Assembly: GCA_004282995.1 (NCBI GenBank)
Contig: SHLU01000046.1
Coordinates: 1 to 12,439, forward strand
DNA length: 12,439 nucleotides
DNA from: Sphingomonadaceae bacterium
GTDB lineage: Bacteria; Pseudomonadota; Alphaproteobacteria; Sphingomonadales; Sphingomonadaceae
Reading direction: 5' to 3'
Shown piece by piece: positions 1 to 9,383 of the stretch (position 1 is the stretch's first letter; every line of letters starts with the position of its first letter). The translations under genes and the position numbers were made by a program. Below the pieces are notes generated by a model. It worked only from the letters and a program-made list of their open reading frames with translations. It ran no database searches and was not told where the DNA came from.

Positions 1-1257
1 TATGGCTTCCAGGACTGGGGGCTGAAGGCAGCGCAAAAGCGCGGAGACTGGGACGATACCAAGGCGCTGATCGAACGCGGCCAGGATTCGATAATCCAGG
101 AAATCAAGGATTCCGGCCTGCGCGGGCGGGGCGGGGCAGGTTTCCCCACCGGCCTCAAATGGTCCTTCATGCCAAAGGAATCGAAGGACGGTCGTCCCAG
201 TTTCCTGGTAATCAATGCCGACGAATCCGAACCCGGTTCCTGCAAGGATCGCGAGATCATCCGCCACGATCCGCACAAGCTGATCGAAGGCGCGCTGGTG
301 GCCGGTTTCGCCATGCGTGCGCGAGCCGCCTATATCTACATCCGCGGCGAATATATCCGCGAAGCCGAAACGCTGCAGGCCGCCATCGACGAAGCCTATG
401 ACGCCGGTCTGATCGGCAAGAATGCCAGCGGTTCGGGCTATGATTTCGATGTCTTCATGCATCGCGGCGCGGGCGCCTATATTTGCGGCGAAGAAACCGC
501 GATGATCGAAAGCCTGGAAGGCAAGAAAGGCCAGCCGCGCCTCAAGCCGCCATTCCCGGCCGGTGCGGGCCTCTACGGCTGCCCGACCACGGTCAACAAT
601 GTCGAAAGCATCGCGGTCGTGCCCACGATCCTGCGACGCGGCGGGAGCTGGTTTGCTGGCTTCGGGCGCGAGGGCAATGCCGGCACCAAGCTGTTCCAGA
701 TCAGCGGTCATGTCGAACGCCCGTGCGTTGTCGAAGAGGAAATGAGCATTCCCTTCGAGGAACTGATCGAGAAGCATTGCGGCGGCATCACCGGCGGGTG
801 GGACAATCTGCTGGCGGTGATCCCGGGCGGGTCCTCCGTCCCGCTGGTCCCGGCCGACCAGATCCGCCAAGCGCCGATGGATTTCGACGGGCTGAAGGAA
901 GTCGGCTCGGGCCTCGGCACCGCGGCGGTGATCGTGATGGACAAGTCGACCGACATAGTCCGCGCGATTTCCCGCATCAGCTATTTCTACAAGCATGAAA
1001 GCTGCGGCCAGTGCACGCCGTGCCGCGAAGGCACCGGCTGGATGTGGCGCATGATGGAACGCCTGCGCACCGGCGATGCAGCTATCGAGGAAATCGACAT
1101 GCTGCAGCAGGTCACCAAGCAGGTCGAAGGCCACACCATTTGCGCGCTGGGCGATGCCGCGGCCTGGCCGATTCAGGGCCTGATCCGTCACTTCCGCCCC
1201 GAACTGGAACGCCGGATCGAAGAACACAATGCCAAATTCGCGGAGGCCGCCGAGTAA
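1..1257 (+). CDS. nuoF: NADH-quinone oxidoreductase subunit F, 5'-truncated by window edge
   Basis: Peripheral-arm subunit of complex I that binds NADH and FMN and passes electrons to iron-sulfur cluster N3. The reading frame is open from base 1, so the gene begins upstream; 419 residues are visible and, from the usual family length, only about a dozen N-terminal residues should be missing. Visible-residue landmarks: the glycine-rich GRGGAGFPTG nucleotide-binding motif at 42-51, NADESEPGSCKDRE at 72-85, the FMN-site motif GAGAYICGEETA at 156-167, and the 4Fe-4S ligands C335, C338, C341 (SCGQCTPC) and C381. The first in-frame ATG in the window (169) lies after the first glycine-rich motif, so it is not the real start. 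The TAA stop shares one base with the nuoG ATG. The last codons (-AEAAE) carry the nuoG ribosome binding site. Family assignment is essentially certain. Confidence 0.97.
   Translation, partial: YGFQDWGLKAAQKRGDWDDTKALIERGQDSIIQEIKDSGLRGRGGAGFPTGLKWSFMPKESKDGRPSFLVINADESEPGSCKDREIIRHDPHKLIEGALVAGFAMRARAAYIYIRGEYIREAETLQAAIDEAYDAGLIGKNASGSGYDFDVFMHRGAGAYICGEETAMIESLEGKKGQPRLKPPFPAGAGLYGCPTTVNNVESIAVVPTILRRGGSWFAGFGREGNAGTKLFQISGHVERPCVVEEEMSIPFEELIEKHCGGITGGWDNLLAVIPGGSSVPLVPADQIRQAPMDFDGLKEVGSGLGTAAVIVMDKSTDIVRAISRISYFYKHESCGQCTPCREGTGWMWRMMERLRTGDAAIEEIDMLQQVTKQVEGHTICALGDAAAWPIQGLIRHFRPELERRIEEHNAKFAEAAE
1242..1246 (+). promoter_or_regulatory. Shine-Dalgarno for nuoG inside the nuoF 3' end
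   Basis: A consensus GGAGG sits 10 bases before the ATG at 1257, inside the final Ala-Glu-Ala codons of nuoF. It supports 1257 as the nuoG start; the open frame extends upstream to 1011, but that part only shadows nuoF in another frame. Confidence 0.75.
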
Positions 1258-3272
1258 TGCCTAAAGTTACCGTAGACGGCACCGAAATCGACGTTCCGGA
1301 CGGCGCGACCGTCTTGCAGGCGTGCGAGCTGGCGGGGAAGGAAATTCCGCGCTTCTGCTATCACGAGCGGCTGAGCATTGCGGGCAATTGCCGCATGTGC
1401 CTGGTCGAAGTGAAGCCGGGGCCGCCCAAGCCGCAGGCGTCGTGTGCACTGCCCGCCACCGACGGTCAGGAAATCCGCACCGACAGCGAGATGGTCAAGA
1501 CCGCGCGCGAAGGCGTGATGGAATTCCTGCTCATCAACCACCCGCTCGATTGCCCGATCTGTGACCAGGGCGGCGAATGCGATCTGCAGGACCAGGCCGT
1601 TGCCTATGGCCGTGGCGGTAGCCGCTACGACATGAACAAGCGCGCGGTGACCGAGAAATACATGGGGCCGCTGATCAAGACGATCATGACCCGCTGCATC
1701 CACTGCACTCGCTGCGTGCGCTTCTCCGAGGAAATCGCCGGCGTGGACGAAATCGGCGCGATCTATCGCGGCGAGGACATGCAGATCACCACCTATCTCG
1801 AGCAGGCGGCCGAGCACGAGCTGAGCGCCAATGTCATCGATCTGTGCCCGGTCGGTGCGCTGACCAGCCGCCCATATGCTTTCGAGGCGCGTCCGTGGGA
1901 GCTCAAGAAGACGCTCAGCATCGACGTGTCGGACGCTATCGGCGCGAATATCCGTCTCGACAGCCGCGGCCGCGAAGTCATGCGCGCGCTGCCGCGCATC
2001 AATGACGAGGTCAACGAGGAGTGGCTGAGCGACAAGGGCCGCTATCAGGTCGACGGGCTTACAAGGCGCCGGCTCGACAAGGTGTTCATGCGCAAGCGTG
2101 GCAAACTCCAGCCTGCCAGCTGGGACGAAGCATTCAAGGCGATTGCCAAGCAACTGAAGGCTGACAAGGTCTCTATCGCTGCTGTTGCGGGCGACATGGT
2201 CGATTGCGAAACGATGTTCGCAGCCAAGGCGCTGCTCAAGGCCTGTGGTTCTTCCCTGCTCGAAGGTCGCCAGACCGGCATGGATTACGACGTTTCGAAC
2301 CTCGCGGCGGTCAATTTCAACTCGACGCTGGCTGGAATCGAGACCGCCGACGCGATCCTGATCGTCGGCAGCCACATCCGCTGGGAAGCGCCGCTGGTCA
2401 ATGTCCGCCTGCGCAAGGCGGCCAAGCGCGGGGCCAAGGTCTATGTCGTCGGGCCGGAGTGGGAAACGACCTTCCCGGCAACCTTCCTCGGCAGCGATCT
2501 TTCGGTGCTGTCGAACCTTCCGGACGAACTGACCGATACTTTCAAGAACGCAGAGCGGCCCGCCATCATCATGGGCGGCGCGGCGCTGGCCAAGGGCGCA
2601 TTGGGCGCAGGGCTGGCCGCTGCCGACACACTGGGCGTGGTCAAGGATGGCTGGAACGGCTTCAACGTGCTGCACTTCTCCGCTGCACGCATGGGCGGGC
2701 TGATGCTCGGCTATTCGCAGAAGGGCGGTATGAAGGACATTGCCAAGGCTGCGCCCAAGGTGCTGCTGGCGCTGGGCGCGGACGAGATGGATTTCGAACC
2801 CTACGCCTACTGCCTCAAGGTTTATATTGGCCACCACGGCGACAAGGGCGCGCACAGCGCCGACATCATCCTGCCGGGTGCCAGCTTCGCCGAGAAGGAT
2901 GGCACCTATGTCAACACAGAGGGCCGAGTGCAGTTCGCCGAAAAAGCCGTCTTCGCGCCGGGTGATGCGCGCGAGGACTGGACCATCCTGCGCGCGCTGG
3001 CCGATGCCATTGGGGTAAACGTCGGTTTCGACAGCTTCGCCGCCTTGCAGAGCGCGATGATCGCCGATGTTCCCGCACTGGGCGAGGAAGGGCTCGCCGA
3101 TCTAGGTGCACTGCCGAAGGCCGATGCTTCGGCCAAGGCAAGCGGCACGATCGACGCTTATCCAATTGCGGATTTCTACCTCACCAACCCCATCGCCCGC
3201 GCAAGCGCGGTAATGCAGCAATGTTCGGCCGAACTGCTGCATGGGGATGAGCTTGCGGAGGCGGCCGAATGA
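1257..3272 (+). CDS. nuoG: NADH-quinone oxidoreductase subunit G
   Basis: Largest peripheral subunit of complex I (671 aa), which relays electrons from NuoF towards NuoI. The N-terminal ferredoxin-like domain shows the 2Fe-2S (N1b) ligands C34, C45, C48 and C63. The N5 4Fe-4S site is H95, C99, C102, C108 (HPLDCPICDQGGEC), and N4 is C147, C150, C153 (CIHCTRC) with C197 (LCPVGAL). From about residue 215 a molybdopterin-oxidoreductase-like domain follows. It lacks the CxxCxxxC N7 motif found in the E. coli form, as expected for alphaproteobacterial and mitochondrial-type NuoG, and is taken to be structural. The start at 1257 is chosen because MPKVTVDGTEIDVPDG opens the ferredoxin fold directly and a GGAGG precedes it. 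It overlaps nuoF by one base (TAATG) and nuoH by four (ATGA). The C-terminus, -LAEAAE, resembles that of NuoF. Confidence 0.97.
   Translation: MPKVTVDGTEIDVPDGATVLQACELAGKEIPRFCYHERLSIAGNCRMCLVEVKPGPPKPQASCALPATDGQEIRTDSEMVKTAREGVMEFLLINHPLDCPICDQGGECDLQDQAVAYGRGGSRYDMNKRAVTEKYMGPLIKTIMTRCIHCTRCVRFSEEIAGVDEIGAIYRGEDMQITTYLEQAAEHELSANVIDLCPVGALTSRPYAFEARPWELKKTLSIDVSDAIGANIRLDSRGREVMRALPRINDEVNEEWLSDKGRYQVDGLTRRRLDKVFMRKRGKLQPASWDEAFKAIAKQLKADKVSIAAVAGDMVDCETMFAAKALLKACGSSLLEGRQTGMDYDVSNLAAVNFNSTLAGIETADAILIVGSHIRWEAPLVNVRLRKAAKRGAKVYVVGPEWETTFPATFLGSDLSVLSNLPDELTDTFKNAERPAIIMGGAALAKGALGAGLAAADTLGVVKDGWNGFNVLHFSAARMGGLMLGYSQKGGMKDIAKAAPKVLLALGADEMDFEPYAYCLKVYIGHHGDKGAHSADIILPGASFAEKDGTYVNTEGRVQFAEKAVFAPGDAREDWTILRALADAIGVNVGFDSFAALQSAMIADVPALGEEGLADLGALPKADASAKASGTIDAYPIADFYLTNPIARASAVMQQCSAELLHGDELAEAAE
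3257..3261 (+). promoter_or_regulatory. Shine-Dalgarno for nuoH inside the nuoG 3' end
   Basis: A GGAGG lies 7 bases before the nuoH ATG, within the last codons of nuoG. Its 15-base context ending at the stop codon matches the equivalent stretch at the nuoF end at 13 of 15 positions. Confidence 0.75.
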
Positions 3273-4321
3273 CCGAATTCTTCCAATCGCTCGGCATGAA
3301 TTACGAGTGGGCGTGGGGCACGGCCACCATCGCCGGCATCCTGCTGATCGCGCTGCCGCTGATGCTCAGCGTGGCGATGATCATCTATGTCGACCGCAAG
3401 GTCTGGGCCGCGATCAATCTTCGGCGCGGACCCAATGTTGTGGGGCCGTTCGGCCTGCTGCAGAGCTTTGCCGACGGTCTCAAGGTGTTCCTGCAGGAAA
3501 CCATCATTCCCAGCGCGGCCAACAAGGGCATCTTCCTGCTCGCGCCGATCATCACCTTTACCGTGGCGCTGCTGGCCTGGGCGGTTATCCCCTTCGACGC
3601 CGGCGTGGTGCTGTCGGACATCAATGTCGGCCTGCTCTACGTCCTCGCGATCAGCTCGCTGGGCGTCTACGGCGTGGTGATGAGCGGGTGGGCCTCGAAC
3701 TCCAAGTACCCGTTCTTTTCGGCCATGCGTGCGGCCGCGCAGATGATCTCCTACGAGGTCTCGATCGGCTTCATCCTGGTTTGCGTGGTGCTCTATGCCG
3801 GCACCTTCAACCTGACCGGCATCGTCAATGCGCAGCTCGGCCACGGCTTCGGCATCGTCAACGCCTATGCCTTCAACCTGCTGCTGTTCCCGATGTGGGT
3901 GATGTTCTTCATCTCGGCCCTGGCCGAAACGCAGCGCGTGCCGTTCGATTTGACCGAGGCGGAGAGTGAGCTGGTCGCCGGTTACCAGACCGAATATTCC
4001 TCCATGAGTTTCGCGCTGTTCTGGCTCGGCGAATATGCCAACATCCTGCTGATGTGCAGCCTCAACACGCTGCTGTTCTTCGGTGGCTGGCTGCCGCCGC
4101 TGAACATCGACCTGATCCCGTGGTTCGATATCCCGGGCATCGTCTGGTTCCTGCTCAAGACGTTCTTCTTCTTCTTCATGTTCAGCTGGGTGATGGCGAC
4201 GGTACCGCGCTATCGCTACGACCAGCTGATGCGGCTGGGGTGGAAGGTATTTCTCCCGCTCAGCCTGTTCTTCGTTTTCCTCGTTAGCGGCTGGCTGATG
4301 GCCACAGGACACTACGGATGA
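3269..4321 (+). CDS. nuoH: NADH-quinone oxidoreductase subunit H
   Basis: Membrane subunit (350 aa) at the heel of complex I that forms much of the ubiquinone chamber and links quinone reduction to the proton channels; homologue of mitochondrial ND1. The sequence is strongly hydrophobic, with about eight membrane segments starting near residues 19-40. Diagnostic conserved parts are RRGPNVVGPFG at 52-62, followed by LLQSFADGLKVFLQE, and the acidic loop ETQRVPFDLTEAESELV at 220-236, which carries the glutamates and arginine implicated in quinone-coupled proton transfer. Length is typical. The ATG overlaps the nuoG stop by four bases (ATGA), and the nuoI start overlaps this gene's stop in the same way, so coupled translation is likely. 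No anomaly was seen. Confidence 0.97.
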   Translation: MTEFFQSLGMNYEWAWGTATIAGILLIALPLMLSVAMIIYVDRKVWAAINLRRGPNVVGPFGLLQSFADGLKVFLQETIIPSAANKGIFLLAPIITFTVALLAWAVIPFDAGVVLSDINVGLLYVLAISSLGVYGVVMSGWASNSKYPFFSAMRAAAQMISYEVSIGFILVCVVLYAGTFNLTGIVNAQLGHGFGIVNAYAFNLLLFPMWVMFFISALAETQRVPFDLTEAESELVAGYQTEYSSMSFALFWLGEYANILLMCSLNTLLFFGGWLPPLNIDLIPWFDIPGIVWFLLKTFFFFFMFSWVMATVPRYRYDQLMRLGWKVFLPLSLFFVFLVSGWLMATGHYG

Positions 4322-4803
4322 CCATCGCGCACCTCATCAAGTCATTCACCCTGTGGGAAATCGTGAAGGCGCATGCCCTTACGCTGAAGTATTTCTTCAA
4401 GCCCAAGGTGACGATCAACTACCCGTTCGAGAAGAATCCGCTGTCCCCGCGATTCCGCGGCGAGCATGCGTTGCGCCGTTATCCCAATGGCGAGGAACGC
4501 TGCATCGCGTGCAAGCTGTGCGAAGCGATCTGTCCGGCGCAGGCAATCACGATCGAGAGCGAACCGCGCGAGGACGGCAGCCGCCGCACCACCCGTTACG
4601 ATATCGACATGACCAAGTGCATTTATTGCGGCTTCTGCCAGGAAGCATGCCCGGTGGATGCGATCGTCGAGGGTCCGAACTTCGAATATTCGACCGAAAC
4701 CCGCGAGGAGCTGCTTTACGACAAGGCCAAGCTGCTCGCCAATGGTGACAAGTGGGAGCGGGCCATCGCCGCAAACCTTGAAGCCGACGCGCCGTATCGC
4801 TAA
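4318..4803 (+). CDS. nuoI: NADH-quinone oxidoreductase subunit I
   Basis: Ferredoxin-type subunit (161 aa) holding clusters N6a and N6b, which carry electrons from the NuoG arm to terminal cluster N2 next to the quinone. Two complete 4Fe-4S motifs are visible: CIACKLCEAICP (C62, C65, C68, C72) and CIYCGFCQEACP (C101, C104, C107, C111). The N-terminal amphipathic stretch, with LTLKYFFKPKVTINYPFEK, matches the membrane-surface anchor of the family. The 161-aa length fits alphaproteobacterial and mitochondrial TYKY-type subunits better than the longer E. coli form. An AGGA at 4306-4309 precedes the start, which overlaps nuoH by four bases. The gene ends with TAA and is followed by the largest gap in the operon (27 bases). 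Confidence 0.97.
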   Translation: MTIAHLIKSFTLWEIVKAHALTLKYFFKPKVTINYPFEKNPLSPRFRGEHALRRYPNGEERCIACKLCEAICPAQAITIESEPREDGSRRTTRYDIDMTKCIYCGFCQEACPVDAIVEGPNFEYSTETREELLYDKAKLLANGDKWERAIAANLEADAPYR

Positions 4804-4830
4804 CCGCGCGCCAGACCGAACCGGGGCACA
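4804..4830 (+). other. 27-base nuoI-nuoJ spacer
   Basis: This is the longest non-coding stretch in the window. It holds only a weak ribosome-binding candidate (GGGG at 4823-4826, four bases before the nuoJ ATG) and no hairpin or promoter-like boxes that I can make out. It separates the peripheral-arm genes from the membrane-arm genes. Confidence 0.6.
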
Positions 4831-5451
4831 ATGATACAAGTAATCGCCTTCTACCTGTTTGCCACGCTGGTGATCGCCAGCGGTGTCTTCACGATCATGA
4901 GCCGCAACCCGGTGCATTCGGTCCTGTGGCTGATCCTGGCGTTCTTCAACGCCGCCGGGCTGATGGTGATGGTCGGCGCCGAATTCATCGCCGTGTTGCT
5001 GGTGATCGTATATGTCGGCGCGGTCGCGGTATTGTTCCTGTTCGTGGTCATGATGCTCGACATCGACTTTGCCGAATTGCGCGCCGGCTTCATCAAGAAT
5101 TTCCCGCTGGGCATCGCCATCGCGCTGGTCCTGCTGGCCGAACTCGTGCTGGGCATGGGCGCCTATCGCGCCGGCATCCTTGAACTCGGCACGCCCGATG
5201 GCACCGCCGCGCCGCTGCTGGGCGAGACCAATATCGAGAGCCTCGGCGCGCTGATGTACGACCGCTACCTGTTCCTGTTCGAAGGGGCGGGCATGATCCT
5301 GCTGGTGGCGATGATCGGCGCAATTGTCCTCACCCACCGCGATCTCAAGACCACGCGGGGGCACCAGAACATCAACAAGCAGGTCAGCCGCCGCCCGGAA
5401 GACGCGACGGTTATGAAGCAGCCTGAAATCGGCAAGGGGATCGAGCTGTGA
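4831..5451 (+). CDS. nuoJ: NADH-quinone oxidoreductase subunit J
   Basis: Small membrane subunit (206 aa, ND6 homologue) between the quinone module and the pump modules. About five membrane helices are visible, near residues 3-22, 30-48, 52-76, 92-112 and 148-168. The third contains the conserved glycine-rich stretch VYVGAVAVLFLFVVMML (about 60-76), which corresponds to the flexible pi-bulge helix that shifts during turnover, and E51 at its start is the conserved membrane glutamate. A hydrophilic C-terminal tail follows (DLKTTRGHQNINKQ and onward), typical of alphaproteobacterial NuoJ. The ATG is the natural start because the sequence opens straight into the first helix. The end overlaps nuoK by four bases. 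Recognised with high confidence from the NPVHSVLWLILAFFNAAGL segment. Confidence 0.96.
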   Translation: MIQVIAFYLFATLVIASGVFTIMSRNPVHSVLWLILAFFNAAGLMVMVGAEFIAVLLVIVYVGAVAVLFLFVVMMLDIDFAELRAGFIKNFPLGIAIALVLLAELVLGMGAYRAGILELGTPDGTAAPLLGETNIESLGALMYDRYLFLFEGAGMILLVAMIGAIVLTHRDLKTTRGHQNINKQVSRRPEDATVMKQPEIGKGIEL

Positions 5452-5753
5452 TCGGCATCGAGCACTACGTTGTCGTCAGCACGATTTTGTTCGTGCTCGG
5501 CGTGCTGGGTATCTTCCTCAACCGCAAGAACATCATCGTCATCCTGATGGCGATCGAACTGATCCTGCTGGCGGTGAACATCAACCTCGTCGCCTTCAGC
5601 GCCTTCCTCGGCGATCTGACGGGGCAGATCTTTGCCATGTTCGTGCTGACAGTTGCAGCGGGCGAGGCGGCAATCGGGCTCGCCATCCTGGTCATCTATT
5701 TCCGTGCCCGTGGCACGATTGCGGTCGACGATGTCGACAGGCTGAAGGGGTAA
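5448..5753 (+). CDS. nuoK: NADH-quinone oxidoreductase subunit K
   Basis: Small membrane subunit (101 aa, ND4L homologue, related to MrpC) that carries part of the proton path between NuoJ and NuoN. Three hydrophobic helices are visible, about residues 6-24, 29-50 and 60-85. The two essential buried glutamates are present as E37 (AIELILLAVN) and E73 (AAGEAAIGLA), equivalent to E. coli E36 and E72. The start is GTG, overlapping the nuoJ stop as GTGA, with a purine-rich AAGGGGA at 5434-5440 as ribosome binding site. No alternative start gives a full first helix. The length of about 100 aa is exactly that of the family. Confidence 0.96.
   Translation: MIGIEHYVVVSTILFVLGVLGIFLNRKNIIVILMAIELILLAVNINLVAFSAFLGDLTGQIFAMFVLTVAAGEAAIGLAILVIYFRARGTIAVDDVDRLKG
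5744..5750 (+). promoter_or_regulatory. Shine-Dalgarno for nuoL (GTG start)
   Basis: GAAGGGG in the last codons of nuoK lies 7 bases before the GTG at 5758. It supports that GTG as the nuoL start; the next residues, HPILIIVFAPLLAAIVAG, are the expected first helix. Confidence 0.65.
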
Positions 5754-5757
5754 TTCG

Positions 5758-7835
<2,078 letters not shown>

Positions 7836-7836
<1 letters not shown>

Positions 7837-9383
7837 TGGAAGGCTTCCCCATCCTTACCACCATGCTTCTCGTGCCGCTGATCGCGGCGATTGCGTGTTT
7901 CTTCGTCAATGCGCAGACCGCGCGGCTGCTGGCGCTGGGGGCGACATTGATCGACCTCGCGCTCGGCATCGCCCTGTGGCTTGCCTATGATATCGGCGGT
8001 GCACAGTGGCAATTCACCGAGGTCGCGGACGTCTTCGCGGGATTCGAGTACCGCCTCGGCATCGACGGCATTGCGTTAATGCTGATCATGCTCAGTGTGT
8101 TCCTGATGCCGATCTGCATCCTGGCAAGTTGGGACGCCATCAGCAAGCGCGTGGGCGAATACATGGCGGCGTTCCTGATCATGGAAACGCTGATGATCGG
8201 CGTGTTCGCGGCGCAGGACCTGTTCCTGTTCTACATCTTCTTCGAAGCCGGTCTGATCCCGATGTATCTGATCATCGGTATCTGGGGCGGGGCGGACCGT
8301 ATCTACGCTAGCTTCAAGTTCTTCCTCTACACGCTGATCGGCTCGGTCCTGATGCTGGTTGCCATGCTGTGGATGGTGAATGTTGCCGGCACCTCCTACA
8401 TCCCTACCCTGATGCAGTACGACTTCGCGCCCGAGGCGCAGACGTGGCTGTGGCTCGCCTTCTTCGCCAGTTTCGCGGTAAAAGTCCCGATGTGGCCGGT
8501 CCACACATGGCTCCCCGCCGCACACGTTCAGGCACCGACGGCCGGTTCCGTCATCCTTGCCGGCGTTCTGCTCAAGCTCGGCGGTTATGGCTTCATCCGG
8601 TTCAGCCTGCCGATGTTCCCCGAAGCGTCTGCACAATTTGTCCCGCTGATCTTCGTCCTCAGCGTGATCGCGGTAATTTACACCTCGCTCGTCGCGCTGG
8701 TGCAGGAAGACATGAAGAAGCTGATCGCCTATTCCTCGGTCGCCCATATGGCGATCGTCACCGCCGCGCTGTTCGCATTCAACGTGCAGGGGCTTGAAGG
8801 CGCGATGGTGATGATGCTCAGCCATGGCTTGGTCTCGGGCGCGCTGTTCCTGTGCGTCGGTGTGATCTACGACCGACTGCATACCCGTGAAATCTCGCGT
8901 TACGGCGGGCTGGCCATCAACATGCCGCGCTATGCGCTGTTCTTCCTGTTGTTCACCATGGCCAGCATTGGCCTGCCGGGTACCAGCGGCTTCATTGCAG
9001 AGTTCCTGAGCCTGACCGGCACCTACCAGGTGTCGAGCACGGTAACCCTGTTTCTCACCACCGGCATTATCCTGGGCGCTGGCTACATGCTTTATCTCTA
9101 TCGCCGGGTCGTGTTCGGCGTGCAGGTCCATGAGGACGCCGCTGCCATGACTGACCTCAACGCCCGCGAATGGGCCATCCTCGCGCCCATCGCAGCCGCA
9201 GTGCTGTGGATGGGTGTCTATCCCGAAAGCTTCCTCGCCCCCATGCGTGCCGATATCGCTGCGCTCGAGGCGCGTCTTGCCCGGGCTGCTCCTGCGGGTG
9301 ACGCACATCTGAATGCTGGCGAGCCGCGCGCCGAGGCGGCCAATGCGCTTGCCGGCGAGCATGAAGGGGAGGGAGAGCACTGA
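7836..9383 (+). CDS. nuoM: NADH-quinone oxidoreductase subunit M
   Basis: Middle antiporter-like proton pump of complex I (515 aa, ND4 homologue). Channel residues are present: E137 in FFEAGLIPMYLIIGIWGG, K216 in FAVKVPMWPVHTWLPAAHVQAPTAGSV, K247 in LLKLGGYGF and E389 in SGFIAEFLSLTG, corresponding to E. coli E144, K234, K265 and E407. The frame is open from 7719, but the true start is the ATG at 7836: it shares one base with the nuoL stop (TGATG) and leads into MEGFPILTTMLLVPLIAA, the expected first helix. No clear ribosome binding site precedes it, so reinitiation after nuoL is likely. After the last helix (about residue 465) there is an Ala/Glu-rich hydrophilic tail of about 45 residues ending in GEHEGEGEH. 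The tail's last codons encode the nuoN ribosome binding site. Confidence 0.97.
9364..9375 (+). promoter_or_regulatory. Extended purine-rich Shine-Dalgarno for nuoN
   Basis: The run AAGGGGAGGGAG ends 7 bases before the nuoN ATG and is the strongest ribosome-binding candidate inside the operon. It lies in the nuoM coding region and encodes most of the terminal Glu-Gly-Glu-Gly-Glu. Confidence 0.7.

Noticed and set aside
1011..1256. Upstream extension of the nuoG frame to an ATG at 1011
   Set aside because: It overlaps the nuoF cluster-binding region out of frame, and the ferredoxin domain starts precisely at 1257 after a good ribosome binding site.
1188..2855. 555-codon open frame on the - strand opposite nuoG
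   Set aside because: It lies wholly over nuoG (touching the nuoF end), whose Fe-S motifs are unambiguous. The G/C-rich third positions suppress stop codons in an antisense frame; its translation is Arg/Ala/Asp/His-rich and shows no recognisable domain.
2204..2965. 253-codon + strand frame inside nuoG
   Set aside because: Out-of-frame shadow; Arg/Gly/Pro-rich, with no independent ribosome binding site or motif.
3176..4312. 378-codon open frame on the - strand opposite nuoH
   Set aside because: Antisense shadow of nuoH, rich in Glu, Gln, His and Asp, with no domain that I recognise.
4801..4830. Possible terminator or promoter between nuoI and nuoJ
   Set aside because: No inverted repeat with a T run and no -35/-10-like boxes are visible in the 27-base gap.
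8076..9380. 434-codon open frame on the - strand opposite nuoM
   Set aside because: Antisense shadow of nuoM with polar low-complexity composition; no motif.
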